The notes beneath the pieces were generated by a model. The model searched no databases. It was given only the letters and a program-made list of their open reading frames with translations, and was not told the DNA's origin. DNA of 64,000 nt, taken from Geobacteraceae bacterium (GTDB taxonomy: Bacteria > Desulfobacterota > Desulfuromonadia > Geobacterales > Geobacteraceae). Positions 26,967-35,046 of the stretch are shown here, one piece after another (positions within the stretch are counted from its first letter, which is position 1; the number at the start of each line of letters is the position of its first letter). Location: NCBI GenBank assembly GCA_009773645.1, contig WSYB01000023.1, positions 1 to 64,000 on the forward strand, written 5' to 3'. Made by a program: the position numbers and the translations under genes.

Positions 26967-27851
26967 TCATACCCGCTCGGATTCTGCCCGCTTGAAGATC
27001 CCCTGAGGCCGGATGAAGAGGATCAGCAGAAGGATGATGAAGGCCACGGCGTCTTTGTAACCGGACGAGATGAGACCTGCACCCAGCGATTCCAGGACTC
27101 CGAGGATGATCCCCCCCAGGACGGTCCCGAGTCCGCTGCTCATACCGCCGATTATGGCGGCACAGAACCCTTTGAGACCGAGCATGATCCCCACATCGTA
27201 GGAGGTCATGGTGAGGGGGGCGATGATGAATCCTGCAACGGATCCCATGGCGGAGCTGATGACGAAGGAAAACAGGACCATCCGTTTTACGTCGATGCCG
27301 ATGAGGCTGGCGGCTCGTGGGTTGAAGGCGCACGCACGCATCGCCTTGCCGCTGATGGTGTAATTGAAAAAGACCTTGCTGGCGATGATTGCCAGCGTGG
27401 TCATGCCGAAAATCCAGAGGTGTTGCGGCAGAAGCGAGGCATTGCCGATCATGATGGGCTCCTCGCCGGAGAAACCGGGGATGGCATGGGTATCCTTCCC
27501 CCAAATGAGCATGGCCAGCCCGCGGATCAGGATGCTGCCGCCGATGGTGATGATGACGAGATTGATGGGGGTCGCCTTCCTGATGGGACGGATGGCGAGC
27601 CGCTCGAAAAGAAGTCCCACAAACGTGGTGATGGCTACGGCGCCGAGGATGGCGGCTGGAAGGGGGATGTGGAGCGATGTCAGGAAAAACACCGTCACCA
27701 TCCCCCCCAGCATGACGAATTCACCTTGGGCGAAATTGATTATGCCCGTTGCATTATAGATGATGGAAAAGCCGAGCCCGATGAGGGCATAAATGGATCC
27801 TGTCGCAAATCCGGACAGGAGGAATTGAATCAGTTGATCAGACAGGTTCAT
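26967..27851 (-). CDS. livH: branched-chain amino acid ABC transporter permease LivH
   Basis: Inner-membrane permease of 294 residues, with the family hallmark INFAQGEFVMLGG near residue 38 and the coupling loop FNPRAASLIGID. It has the expected 8 to 9 helices. It is separated from livK2 by 147 bp that hold a palindromic repeat element, the largest gap within the operon, so distal genes could be expressed at a different level from the binding proteins. Confidence 0.95.
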   Translation of the reverse strand: MNLSDQLIQFLLSGFATGSIYALIGLGFSIIYNATGIINFAQGEFVMLGGMVTVFFLTSLHIPLPAAILGAVAITTFVGLLFERLAIRPIRKATPINLVIITIGGSILIRGLAMLIWGKDTHAIPGFSGEEPIMIGNASLLPQHLWIFGMTTLAIIASKVFFNYTISGKAMRACAFNPRAASLIGIDVKRMVLFSFVISSAMGSVAGFIIAPLTMTSYDVGIMLGLKGFCAAIIGGMSSGLGTVLGGIILGVLESLGAGLISSGYKDAVAFIILLLILFIRPQGIFKRAESERV

Positions 27852-27875
27852 TAATTGGCCCAGCGCTCCCTATTT

Positions 27876-27999
27876 GATGGATTAGCAAAAAGCTCCAGAT
27901 GCAAGGCTTGCGAATCCCGAGGAGTGAGGCGCAGCAGCGCTGCGTCGCAGCGACGAGGGATAAGCGTAACACAGCAGATGGACTTTTTGCGAATCTATC
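27876..27999. repeat. palindromic MITE-like repeat element between livK and livH
   Basis: A 124-bp element with imperfect terminal inverted repeats: GATGGATTAGCAAAAAG at 27876-27892 and, reading inward from 27999 on the other strand, GATAGATTCGCAAAAAG. The centre holds CAGCGCTG and CGCAGCG inverted motifs around GAGGAGTGAGGCG. The pattern of CTTTTTGCGAAT ends enclosing a GC-rich core resembles non-coding repeats I recall from Desulfuromonadales genomes. The right end touches the stop codon of livK2. It carries no ORF. Confidence 0.7.
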
Positions 28000-29135
28000 T
28001 ATTTGACGAGGACCCAGTCCTTGTTCTTGATCTCCACCAGGACGAAGGCATCCTTGGTCAGGCCGGCATGGTCCTGTGGAGAGAAGGTGAAGGTTCCGCC
28101 GATGCCGGCGAAGTTCCTGGTTTTCTCAAGTTCGGCGGCGATGGCGGCCGGCGCCTCTCCACGCCGTCCGATGGCATGCTTGAGGAGCATGACCGCATCC
28201 CAGGCATGTCCCCCAAAATGGTCCCCTTCAGCCTTGAAGTGACTCTGGTAGTCCTTCACGAAGGAGATGAGGGACTGCTTCTGCTTGTCGTTCTTTGAAA
28301 GGAGGTCGGCCACGAGCACCTTGCCGGAGGGGAGAATGATGCCTTCTGCCGCATCGCCGGCGAGCTCGATGAACTTCTTGGAGGAAACCCCGTGACTCAT
28401 GAAAAGCGGCAGCTTGAGCCCCAATTGTTTGGCGTTCTTGGCGATCACGGCAGGACCGGGATTGGTCCCCCAGCAGATGACCGCCTGGGCCTGGGAACCG
28501 CGAATCTTGGTCAGCTGGGATGTCATGTCGGTGTCTTTTGGGGCGTAGGTGTCGTCCACTACGATTTGGATGCCGTAGTTTGCGACCTGGGCCTTGAGCT
28601 GCTCGCGGCCTGAGGAGCCGAATCCGTCGGAGACGGTCAGAATCGCCACCCTGGTCATGTTTTTCTTCTTTAGATACTCGTAGATCTTTGCCACTGCCAG
28701 GGAGTCATTCTGGGCGGTCTTGAAGACGAATTTTTTGACCGGGTCGGTTATCTTGCTGCCGGCAGCGCAGGAAATCAGGGGGATCCCCGCCTTCTCGACG
28801 TCATCTAAAATCGCCATGGTTTCGCCGGTGGTGCTGGGGCCGACGATGGCCGAAACCTTGTCGTTCTTGATCAGTTTGTTGACCAGTTGCTTTGCCTTAG
28901 TGGCGTCTCCCTGGGTGTCGTAGGCAATGAACTCCACCTTGCGCCCCTTGATGCCGCCTTTCTTGTTGATCTCATCAACCACCATCTGCGCGGTATTCCG
29001 CTCTGGCTCCCCCAGGAAAGAGGCCGGACCGGTTATGGCGAACAGAGCGCCGATCTTGATCGGCTGCGCGGCAAACGCGGGAATAACCCCTGTCAAAAGG
29101 AGGAGTGTAACGGAAAAAAGTGCGATACGTTTCAT
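27999..29135 (-). CDS. livK: branched-chain amino acid ABC transporter substrate-binding protein (second copy)
   Basis: Periplasmic binding protein of the Leu/Ile/Val type 1 fold, 378 residues with a signal peptide (cleavage after AFAA, about residue 22). Family landmarks are IKIGALFAITGPASFLGEP and VSAIVGPSTTGETMAI, the ligand-binding loop. It is highly similar to the next gene upstream, from which it lies 55 bp away, so the pair is a tandem duplication that has diverged. Two receptors with one permease suggest a broadened substrate range. Confidence 0.93.
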   Translation of the reverse strand: MKRIALFSVTLLLLTGVIPAFAAQPIKIGALFAITGPASFLGEPERNTAQMVVDEINKKGGIKGRKVEFIAYDTQGDATKAKQLVNKLIKNDKVSAIVGPSTTGETMAILDDVEKAGIPLISCAAGSKITDPVKKFVFKTAQNDSLAVAKIYEYLKKKNMTRVAILTVSDGFGSSGREQLKAQVANYGIQIVVDDTYAPKDTDMTSQLTKIRGSQAQAVICWGTNPGPAVIAKNAKQLGLKLPLFMSHGVSSKKFIELAGDAAEGIILPSGKVLVADLLSKNDKQKQSLISFVKDYQSHFKAEGDHFGGHAWDAVMLLKHAIGRRGEAPAAIAAELEKTRNFAGIGGTFTFSPQDHAGLTKDAFVLVEIKNKDWVLVK

Positions 29136-29190
29136 GGCTGACTCCGTAAATATTAGTTGTTAATGCCTTCGAAGTTTTACGAATTCGACA

Positions 29191-30327
29191 TTATTGAGCG
29201 ATTTCCCAGTCACCCTTGCTGACCCTCACCATGACGAAGGCAGAGAGATCGAGGCCGTTGTGATCTTTTTCCGACATGGTAAAGATACCTGAGACAGCCA
29301 CCAGCTTCTTGACTTGCTCAATACCGGTGCGGATCTTGTCCGGGGTGACGCCCCCCTTCCTGACAGCCTCGGCGATCAGCTGGAAGGCGTCATAGGCGTA
29401 GCCGCCAAAGGTGGAGGCTTCCACGCCGTATGCCTTCCTGTATGCCTTGTCGTATTCGCTCAGGAGCTTGTACTGGGGATCGTTCTTCTTCAGCTTGTCG
29501 TAGACGGCCAGCTTGCCGGCCGGGAGCGTGACCCCTTCGGACGCATCGGCGCCGGCAAGCTCGATGAACTTCTTGGATGCGACCCCATGGCTCTGGTAGA
29601 GGGGAATCTTGATGCCGAGCTGTTTCATGTTTTTCGTGACTACCGCCGGACCTGGGTTGGTCCCCCAGCAGATGATGGCGTCGGGCTTCGTTCCCTTGAT
29701 CTTGGTCAACTGGGGGGTCATATCGGTGTCCTTGGGCCCGTAAACCTCGTCGGCCACGATCTTGAAGCCCTTCTGGGCAGCCAGTGCCTTCAGCTGTTCC
29801 CGTCCCGAGGAGCCGAACCCGTCGGATACCGTCAGGAGGGCAATACTCTTCTGCTTTTGCTGAGCCATGTAATTGAGGATCTTCTCGCCGGCCACATGGT
29901 CGTTGGCCGGGGTCTTGAAGACCCACTTCTTCACGGGTTCGGTTATCTTGATGCCTGCAGCGCAGGAAACCAGCGGTATTCCCGCCTTCTCGACATCGTC
30001 GATAATCGCCATGGTTTCACCTGTTGTGCTGGGGCCTACGATAACCGCTACCTTATCGTTCTTGATCAATTTGTTTACCAGCTGTTTCGCCTTGGTGGCG
30101 TCCCCCTGGGTATCGTAGACAACCAGTTCGACCTTGTTCTTGTTGATGCCACCCTTGCTGTTGATTTCCTTCACCAGCATCTCGAGGGTGTTCTTCTCCG
30201 GTTCGCCGAGGAAGGAAGCAGGGCCGGTAACGGCAAAAAGGGCGCCGATCCTCAGCGTGTCGGCAAGTGCAGTGCCGGCTGTCGTCAAAAGCAGGCACAC
30301 AATCAGTGCGGCAACAGTGCGTTTCAT
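29191..30327 (-). CDS. livK: branched-chain amino acid ABC transporter substrate-binding protein (first copy)
   Basis: Same 378-residue length and fold as its neighbour. The signal peptide ends near TALA (about residue 22), followed by LRIGALFAVTGPASFLGEP and a ligand loop VAVIVGPSTTGETMAI. Both copies keep the GFGSSGREQLKA hinge segment. Differences are concentrated in the C-terminal lobe (residues about 250-378). The ATG at 30327 has AAGGAGGAG about 7 bases upstream, a strong ribosome-binding site consistent with high expression of a binding protein. Confidence 0.93.
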   Translation of the reverse strand: MKRTVAALIVCLLLTTAGTALADTLRIGALFAVTGPASFLGEPEKNTLEMLVKEINSKGGINKNKVELVVYDTQGDATKAKQLVNKLIKNDKVAVIVGPSTTGETMAIIDDVEKAGIPLVSCAAGIKITEPVKKWVFKTPANDHVAGEKILNYMAQQKQKSIALLTVSDGFGSSGREQLKALAAQKGFKIVADEVYGPKDTDMTPQLTKIKGTKPDAIICWGTNPGPAVVTKNMKQLGIKIPLYQSHGVASKKFIELAGADASEGVTLPAGKLAVYDKLKKNDPQYKLLSEYDKAYRKAYGVEASTFGGYAYDAFQLIAEAVRKGGVTPDKIRTGIEQVKKLVAVSGIFTMSEKDHNGLDLSAFVMVRVSKGDWEIAQ

Positions 30328-30356
30328 ACGTTACTCCTCCTTTTTAAATCGCATGG

Positions 30357-30788
30357 CTACATCCTATAGAGGCGTTCGCCGGCAAGCATACTGAAGCCGT
30401 TTGCCTGCAGGACACCAACGGCCTTGTCGGTTTCATCGAAACGGAAGATGATCACCGCATTCTCGCCACAGCGCTCGACAAATGCGTACATATATTCGAC
30501 ATTTATTGCTTCACTGTCCAGGGTCTGGAGAATCTGGGAGAGTCCGCCGGGCCTGTCGGGAACCTCCACCGCCACCACCTCTGTCTTGCTGACGGTAAAA
30601 CCCTTCTCCTTCAGTACCTGTTTGGCCTTTTCCCGATCGTTGACGATCAGTCTGAGGATGCCGAAGTCGGAAGTATCAGCCAGGGAAAGGGCGCGGATAT
30701 TGACGCCGGCCTCGCCAAGAATGCGCGTGACCTCCGCAAGACGGCCGGACTTGTTTTCAATGAATATGGAAATCTGCTCTACTTTCAT
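30357..30788 (-). CDS. tandem ACT-domain amino acid-binding protein
   Basis: A 143-residue protein consisting of two ACT modules (about 3-68 and 72-140), starting [20 protein letters not shown], with no catalytic domain. ACT modules bind amino acids and regulate partner enzymes. Stand-alone proteins of this type commonly accompany aryl-CoA ligases and indolepyruvate oxidoreductase genes. Its place between paaK1 and the binding proteins suggests an amino-acid-responsive regulator of this operon's enzymes; the partner is not known. Confidence 0.88.
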   Translation of the reverse strand: MKVEQISIFIENKSGRLAEVTRILGEAGVNIRALSLADTSDFGILRLIVNDREKAKQVLKEKGFTVSKTEVVAVEVPDRPGGLSQILQTLDSEAINVEYMYAFVERCGENAVIIFRFDETDKAVGVLQANGFSMLAGERLYRM

Positions 30789-30799
30789 AAACGGCCTCC

Positions 30800-30856
30800 G
30801 TAGGGGCGATCCTTGTGATCGCCAATCATTTGGGCGAATACGAGATTCGCCCCTAC
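30800..30856. repeat. GTAGGGGCGA-type palindromic repeat at the 3' end of paaK1
   Basis: The 57-bp element has terminal inverted repeats GTAGGGGCGAT (30800-30810) and ATTCGCCCCTAC (30845-30856) and folds as two hairpins, GGCGAT/ATCGCC and GGGCGAAT/ATTCGCCC. Its right end supplies the TAG stop codon of paaK1 (30853-30855). It resembles REP-like sequences common in intergenic DNA. Confidence 0.75.
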
Positions 30857-32154
30857 ATTATTCTGTTGTCAATGACCCTCTTGGCCTTCCCCTCGCTGCG
30901 CATGATGGTTTTCGGCTCCACCAGCCTCACCTTGCAAGTGATCCCCAGCATCTCCTTGATCTGTTTTTCGATGGAGTTCGACAGCGCCTGGAGGTGCTTC
31001 ACCTCGTCGGAGAAGATGCGCTCGTCCACCTCCACCTGAATCTCAAGGGTGTCGAGGTTCTCCTTGCGATCCACGATAAGCAGGTAGTGGGGTTCGACCC
31101 CTTCAATTCCCATGAGAATGGATTCGATCTGGGACGGGAAGACATTGACCCCGCGGATGATCAGCATGTCATCGCTGCGGCCGCTCATGCGGGCGATCCT
31201 GGCGTGGGTCCGGCCGCAGACGCAAGGTTCATAAGTTATGCTGGTGATATCCCTGGTCCGATAACGGATGAGCGGAATCCCCTCCTTGGTAATGGTCGTG
31301 ATTACCAGTTCCCCTTTTTCTCCCGGAGGTAGCACTTCGCAGGTCACAGGGTTGATGATTTCCGGGATGAAATGGTCTTCCCAGATATGGAGCCCCTGTT
31401 TCGCCTCCCTGCATTCAATGGCCACCCCCGGGCCCATGATTTCCGAAAGGCCGTAGATGTCGATGGCGCAGAGATTGAGTTTCCCTTCGATCTCCGTCCG
31501 CATCGCCTCAGACCAGGGTTCGGCGCCGAAGATGCCGACGTGGAGTTTCAGCTTCCTGAAATCGATCCCTTCCTCGGCGGCAGCCTCAGCCAGGAAGAGC
31601 GAATAGGAAGGGGTGCAGGTCAGGACGGTTGAGCCGAAGTCCTGCATGATCATGATCTGTCTTTGGGTGTTGCCTCCGGACATGGGAATTACCGAAGCAC
31701 CCAGCCTTTCCGCTCCGTAGTGCGCTCCGAGACCTCCGGTGAAAAGGCCGTAGCCATATGCGTTGTGTATGATGTCACCCTTGTGGACGCCGGCGGCCAC
31801 AAAAGAGCGGGCCATGAGCTCAGACCAGACCTCGATGTCCTTACGGGTATATCCCACCACCGTCGGCTTGCCGGTGGTACCCGAAGAAGCGTGGATCCGG
31901 ACGATATCCTCCATGTGAGCTGCAAAAAGGGCATAGGGGTAGCTGTCGCGCATATCCTGTTTGCAGGTGAAGGGGAGGCATTTAAGGTCTTCAAGGGCCT
32001 TTATGTGGTCAGGATTTATGCCGGCCCTGTCGAGCGTAGCCCTGTAAAAGGGGACATGAGCATAGACACGGGTGACCATTGCCTGGAGACGCTTGAGCTG
32101 CAAGGCTTCCAGCGCCGGTCTGGGAAGGGTCTCGAATTCATCGTTAAAGAGCAT
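30853..32154 (-). CDS. paaK: phenylacetate-CoA ligase (first copy)
   Basis: AMP-forming aryl-acid CoA ligase of 433 residues, paralogous to the gene at 23013. Motifs: [15 protein letters not shown] (P-loop), [19 protein letters not shown] and [17 protein letters not shown]. It follows iorB by 34 bp. Ligases of this type are often encoded next to iorAB, where they are thought to recycle arylacetates formed from aromatic amino acids. The stop codon is provided by a repeat element. The cause of having two copies in one operon is unclear; different aryl substrates are possible. Confidence 0.93.
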   Translation of the reverse strand: MLFNDEFETLPRPALEALQLKRLQAMVTRVYAHVPFYRATLDRAGINPDHIKALEDLKCLPFTCKQDMRDSYPYALFAAHMEDIVRIHASSGTTGKPTVVGYTRKDIEVWSELMARSFVAAGVHKGDIIHNAYGYGLFTGGLGAHYGAERLGASVIPMSGGNTQRQIMIMQDFGSTVLTCTPSYSLFLAEAAAEEGIDFRKLKLHVGIFGAEPWSEAMRTEIEGKLNLCAIDIYGLSEIMGPGVAIECREAKQGLHIWEDHFIPEIINPVTCEVLPPGEKGELVITTITKEGIPLIRYRTRDITSITYEPCVCGRTHARIARMSGRSDDMLIIRGVNVFPSQIESILMGIEGVEPHYLLIVDRKENLDTLEIQVEVDERIFSDEVKHLQALSNSIEKQIKEMLGITCKVRLVEPKTIMRSEGKAKRVIDNRIM

Positions 32155-32188
32155 ACATACCTCCTTACTCCTTACTCTTCACAGCATA

Positions 32189-32767
32189 TTAGAGAGTTCT
32201 GCCCAGTTGAAAGGCTTTTTTGTTCGCCTCCAGAGCCTTGGTGGGGACCATCTTTTCCAGAGCCGCCATCCAGTATTTCTCGTCAATATCTAGCTGTGTT
32301 GACACCGCTCCCAAAAGCACGGTATTGGCGGTCTTCGGGTTGCCGGCAGCGGTTGCAAGTCCAAGTCCGTCCACCAGGAGAAAATCGGGGAAAAGCGAAC
32401 GGATCTTCTCCGCCAGACCTTCTGGATAGCTCTCCTGGCCGATCAGAACCGACGGCGGCGCAATCTGCAGGTCATTTGCCACCACCTTCCCCCCTAGTTT
32501 CACCAGGGGGAGATAACGGTACGTTTCCAGTAGTTCGAAGCCGAAGAGGATGTCGGCCTCCCCTTCGCGGATGATGGGAGAGTTCACGCGCTTACCGAAA
32601 CGGACATGGGAAACGACACTGCCGCCGCGCTGGGACATGCCGTGAATTTCGCTCTTTTTCACATCAAAGCCCGCCAGTTTGAAGGTTTCGGAAAGTATTT
32701 CCGAAGCGAGCAGAATCCCCTGCCCGCCAACGCCAACCAGCAGAATGTTGGTGATCCTGTCACTCAT
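32189..32767 (-). CDS. iorB: indolepyruvate:ferredoxin oxidoreductase beta subunit
   Basis: Gamma-type 2-oxoacid oxidoreductase subunit, 192 residues, beginning at the ATG at 32767 (MSDRITNILLVGVGGQG, the family's N-terminal GVGGQG loop). It contains the characteristic HGMSQRGGSVVSHVRFG. The ATG lies inside the end of iorA (ATGAGTGA overlap). Together with IorA it oxidises aryl-pyruvates to aryl-CoA, CO2 and reduced ferredoxin. Confidence 0.95.
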   Translation of the reverse strand: MSDRITNILLVGVGGQGILLASEILSETFKLAGFDVKKSEIHGMSQRGGSVVSHVRFGKRVNSPIIREGEADILFGFELLETYRYLPLVKLGGKVVANDLQIAPPSVLIGQESYPEGLAEKIRSLFPDFLLVDGLGLATAAGNPKTANTVLLGAVSTQLDIDEKYWMAALEKMVPTKALEANKKAFQLGRTL

Positions 32768-34535
32768 GTTTTGCCCCGATCGCCGAGAATTTGCAGAGTT
32801 GCGCGCAGACGCCGCAGCCGGTACAGAGGAGCGGATCGATATATGCCCTCCCCTTCTTACCCTCAGCGGGTTGCCAGACAATTGCCGGGCAGCCGAGTTT
32901 CAGACAGGCCTTGCAGCCGATACAGAGCTCGATGCCCACCCCATGCGCGGTGCCCCGTTCGAACACACCGTCCCTTTTGATCAGGACACAGGCGCGCTGG
33001 GTTATGATGACCGACGGCTCTTCCCGTTCCATCTCCTCCTTCAGGACCAGCATGGTTTCTTCCAGGTCGTAGGGATCTATGGTGCGGACGTGTTTAATCC
33101 CAAGCGCCGCAATCAGCTGCGGGAAATCGACCTGGAAGGTCTCCTCCCCCATGAGGGTAAAGCCGGATGCCGGGTTTTCCTGGCGGCCGGTCATGGCGGT
33201 GATGCGGTTGTCCAGAAGCAGCACCGTGGCGGGCGCCTTGTTGTAGGCCATGTCCAGCAGTGCGGTTATGCCGGAATGGAGAAAGGTGGAATCGCCGATG
33301 ACCGCAACCACCTTTTTCCGTTCCTCCGGGGAAAGGACCTTGGTGATGCCGGTTGCGTTGCCGATGCTGGCCCCCATGCAAATGCAGGTGTCCATGGCCG
33401 ACAGTGGCGGCATGAATCCGAGGGTATAGCACCCTATATCGCCGGTGACAAAGGCCTTCTGTCGGTTCAGCGCATAAAACACGCCGCGGTGCGGGCAGCC
33501 GGGGCACATGTTTGGGGGTCGGCCCGGTAATTTGTCGATCTGAAGGGGGGATTCGTGAGTCGCCACTACCCCTGCCACGGATGCAAACGCCTTCCGCAGA
33601 ATACCGGGGGTGAGCTCGCCGCAGATGGGAATGATTTCCTTGCCGACCACCTCTATCCCCAGACCCCTCACCAGCTCTTCGATGAACGGGTCGAGCTCTT
33701 CGACCACATAGAGTTTTTTGACCTTTGCTGCAAACGTGCGGATCAACCCCTTCGGCAGCGGATAGACCATCCCGAGTTTGAGCACCGATGCGGCTGGCAG
33801 AACCTCCCGCACGTATTGATAGGAAACGCCCGCGGTAATGACCCCGATAGCCTCGTCCCGTATTTCCATCCGATTGATGGCGAGGGTTTCACCGAATTCG
33901 ATCAGCTTCTGCAGGCGTTCTTCCACAAAGTGGTGGCGAATACGGGCATTGCCCGGCAGCATGACGTACTTGGCGGGGTCCCTTGTAAGCCGGGGCTCGG
34001 CAAGTCCTTTGACCGGTTCCGCCAGGGTAACCACCGATTTACTATGGGAGATGCGGGTGGTGGTGCGGAGCATGACCGGGGTATCGAACTGCTCGGATAT
34101 TTCCAGGGCAAGCCTCGTGAACTCCTTGCACTCCTGTGAGTCGGAAGGTTCCAGCATCGGCACTTTCACGAACTTGGCGTAATTGCGGTTGTCCTGCTCG
34201 TTCTGGGAGGAATGAAGTTCCGGGTCATCGGCGGTCACCAGCACGAGCCCCCCTTTGACCCCCGTGTAGGAGAGGGTGAACAGCGGGTCCGCCGCCACAT
34301 TCACCCCCACATGCTTCATGGCGACAAGCGCCCTCGCGCCCCCGAAGGCCGCGCCGATCCCCACCTCAAGCGCCACCTTCTCGTTCGGCGCCCAGGACGC
34401 GTCGATCTCCCTGTATTGTATGATGTTCTCGAGAATTTCCGTGGAAGGGGTGCCGGGATAGGCGCTGGCGACCTTTACCCCTGCTTCAAAAGCCCCGCGG
34501 GCTACGGCTTCGTTGCCGGAAAGTATTTCCTTCAT
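32760..34535 (-). CDS. iorA: indolepyruvate:ferredoxin oxidoreductase alpha subunit
   Basis: Catalytic subunit of 591 residues. The order is pyrimidine-binding domain, transketolase C-terminal-like domain, thiamine diphosphate domain (GDSTFLHSGITALLDM and LDNRITAMTGRQENP) and a C-terminal ferredoxin domain with CIGCKACLKLGCP and CTGCGVCAQLC. MCPGCPHRGVFYA is also typical. The second cluster motif (CX2CX2CX3C) is intact, while the first reads CX2CX2CX4C, a common spacing in IorA. It is the first gene of an 11-gene operon and is preceded by a promoter and terminator-like hairpin (34552-34617). Confidence 0.96.
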   Translation of the reverse strand: MKEILSGNEAVARGAFEAGVKVASAYPGTPSTEILENIIQYREIDASWAPNEKVALEVGIGAAFGGARALVAMKHVGVNVAADPLFTLSYTGVKGGLVLVTADDPELHSSQNEQDNRNYAKFVKVPMLEPSDSQECKEFTRLALEISEQFDTPVMLRTTTRISHSKSVVTLAEPVKGLAEPRLTRDPAKYVMLPGNARIRHHFVEERLQKLIEFGETLAINRMEIRDEAIGVITAGVSYQYVREVLPAASVLKLGMVYPLPKGLIRTFAAKVKKLYVVEELDPFIEELVRGLGIEVVGKEIIPICGELTPGILRKAFASVAGVVATHESPLQIDKLPGRPPNMCPGCPHRGVFYALNRQKAFVTGDIGCYTLGFMPPLSAMDTCICMGASIGNATGITKVLSPEERKKVVAVIGDSTFLHSGITALLDMAYNKAPATVLLLDNRITAMTGRQENPASGFTLMGEETFQVDFPQLIAALGIKHVRTIDPYDLEETMLVLKEEMEREEPSVIITQRACVLIKRDGVFERGTAHGVGIELCIGCKACLKLGCPAIVWQPAEGKKGRAYIDPLLCTGCGVCAQLCKFSAIGAKHE

Positions 34536-34551
34536 TGACAGTTTTCCCTGG

Positions 34552-34578
34552 AAAAAAATAAGGGGGTTGTCCCCCTAA
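34552..34578 (-). terminator. terminator-like hairpin in the iorA leader (possible attenuator)
   Basis: On the minus strand AGGGGG-ACAA-CCCCCT (34576-34561) is followed by TTATTTTTTT, a textbook intrinsic terminator. It lies between a strong minus-strand promoter and the iorA ATG (34535), so it falls inside the leader of the operon's mRNA rather than after an upstream gene. Read-through would have to be permitted for expression. No competing antiterminator stem is evident in the short leader. Confidence 0.7.
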
Positions 34579-34588
34579 CAGCCCCGGA

Positions 34589-34617
34589 AATATACAAAAA
34601 ATGGCCGTTTAAGTCAA
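34589..34617 (-). promoter_or_regulatory. sigma-70-type promoter of the ior-liv operon
   Basis: On the minus strand TTGACT (34617-34612), a spacer of exactly 17 bp, and TATATT (34594-34589). Transcription would begin near 34582, about 47 bases before the iorA ATG. A G-rich start and the hairpin at 34561-34576 follow at once. Confidence 0.7.
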
Positions 34618-34663
34618 CTGCTTTGTAAAACGGGTTTTTACTGACGCTGACTGTTCTTCACCA

Positions 34664-34691
34664 TTGACATTGGACTGTATTCGGTTACTAT
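34664..34691 (+). promoter_or_regulatory. promoter of the cytochrome c gene
   Basis: TTGACA (34664-34669), a 16-bp spacer and TACTAT (34686-34691) precede the cytochrome ATG at 34720. It is divergent from the ior promoter, with the two -35 boxes about 46 bp apart. Confidence 0.65.
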
Positions 34692-34719
34692 TTCAAATAA
34701 AAAACCAAAGGGGGAAGAG

Positions 34720-35037
34720 ATGAAAAAAGCGATTTATGCGATATTACTGGTGACGGCTCTGGCGGTCCCTGCGGCTGCCTCTGAAGGACCTTCACTGGAA
34801 CGGGGCAAAGCCCTCTTTGAAGACGGCAAGTTGGGAACCAGCGGCAAGAGCTGCGCCACCTGCCACCAGGGGGGAAGGAAACTGGAATGGGCCGCAACTT
34901 ACGAAGAAGAAAAGCTGGCGGGGATCATAAACAATTGCGTAAAGCAGGCGCTAAAAGGAAAACCGCTTGACCCCGATTCCGACGATATGAAATCCATGGT
35001 CATGTATATAAAGACCTTTGCCGGACCGGGGAGATAG
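34720..35037 (+). CDS. small monohaem c-type cytochrome
   Basis: A 105-residue exported protein: signal peptide (cleavage after AAAS, about residue 21), one haem c site SCATCHQ near residue 46, and a C-terminal Met-rich helix (DDMKSMVMYIK) that could provide the axial Met. It belongs to the small class I cytochrome c group in the periplasm. The ATG has GGGGGAAGAG just upstream and its own promoter. No partner oxidoreductase is adjacent, so its electron donor and acceptor are unknown. Confidence 0.9.
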   Translation: MKKAIYAILLVTALAVPAAASEGPSLERGKALFEDGKLGTSGKSCATCHQGGRKLEWAATYEEEKLAGIINNCVKQALKGKPLDPDSDDMKSMVMYIKTFAGPGR

Positions 35038-35046
35038 GGGTAATAA

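Noticed and set aside
26847-27854. A 335-codon open frame on the plus strand opposite livH and livM
   Set aside because: It mirrors conserved, well-recognised permease genes on the other strand and its product is rich in Asp, Glu, Gly and His with no domain, as expected of an antisense shadow in G/C-rich DNA.
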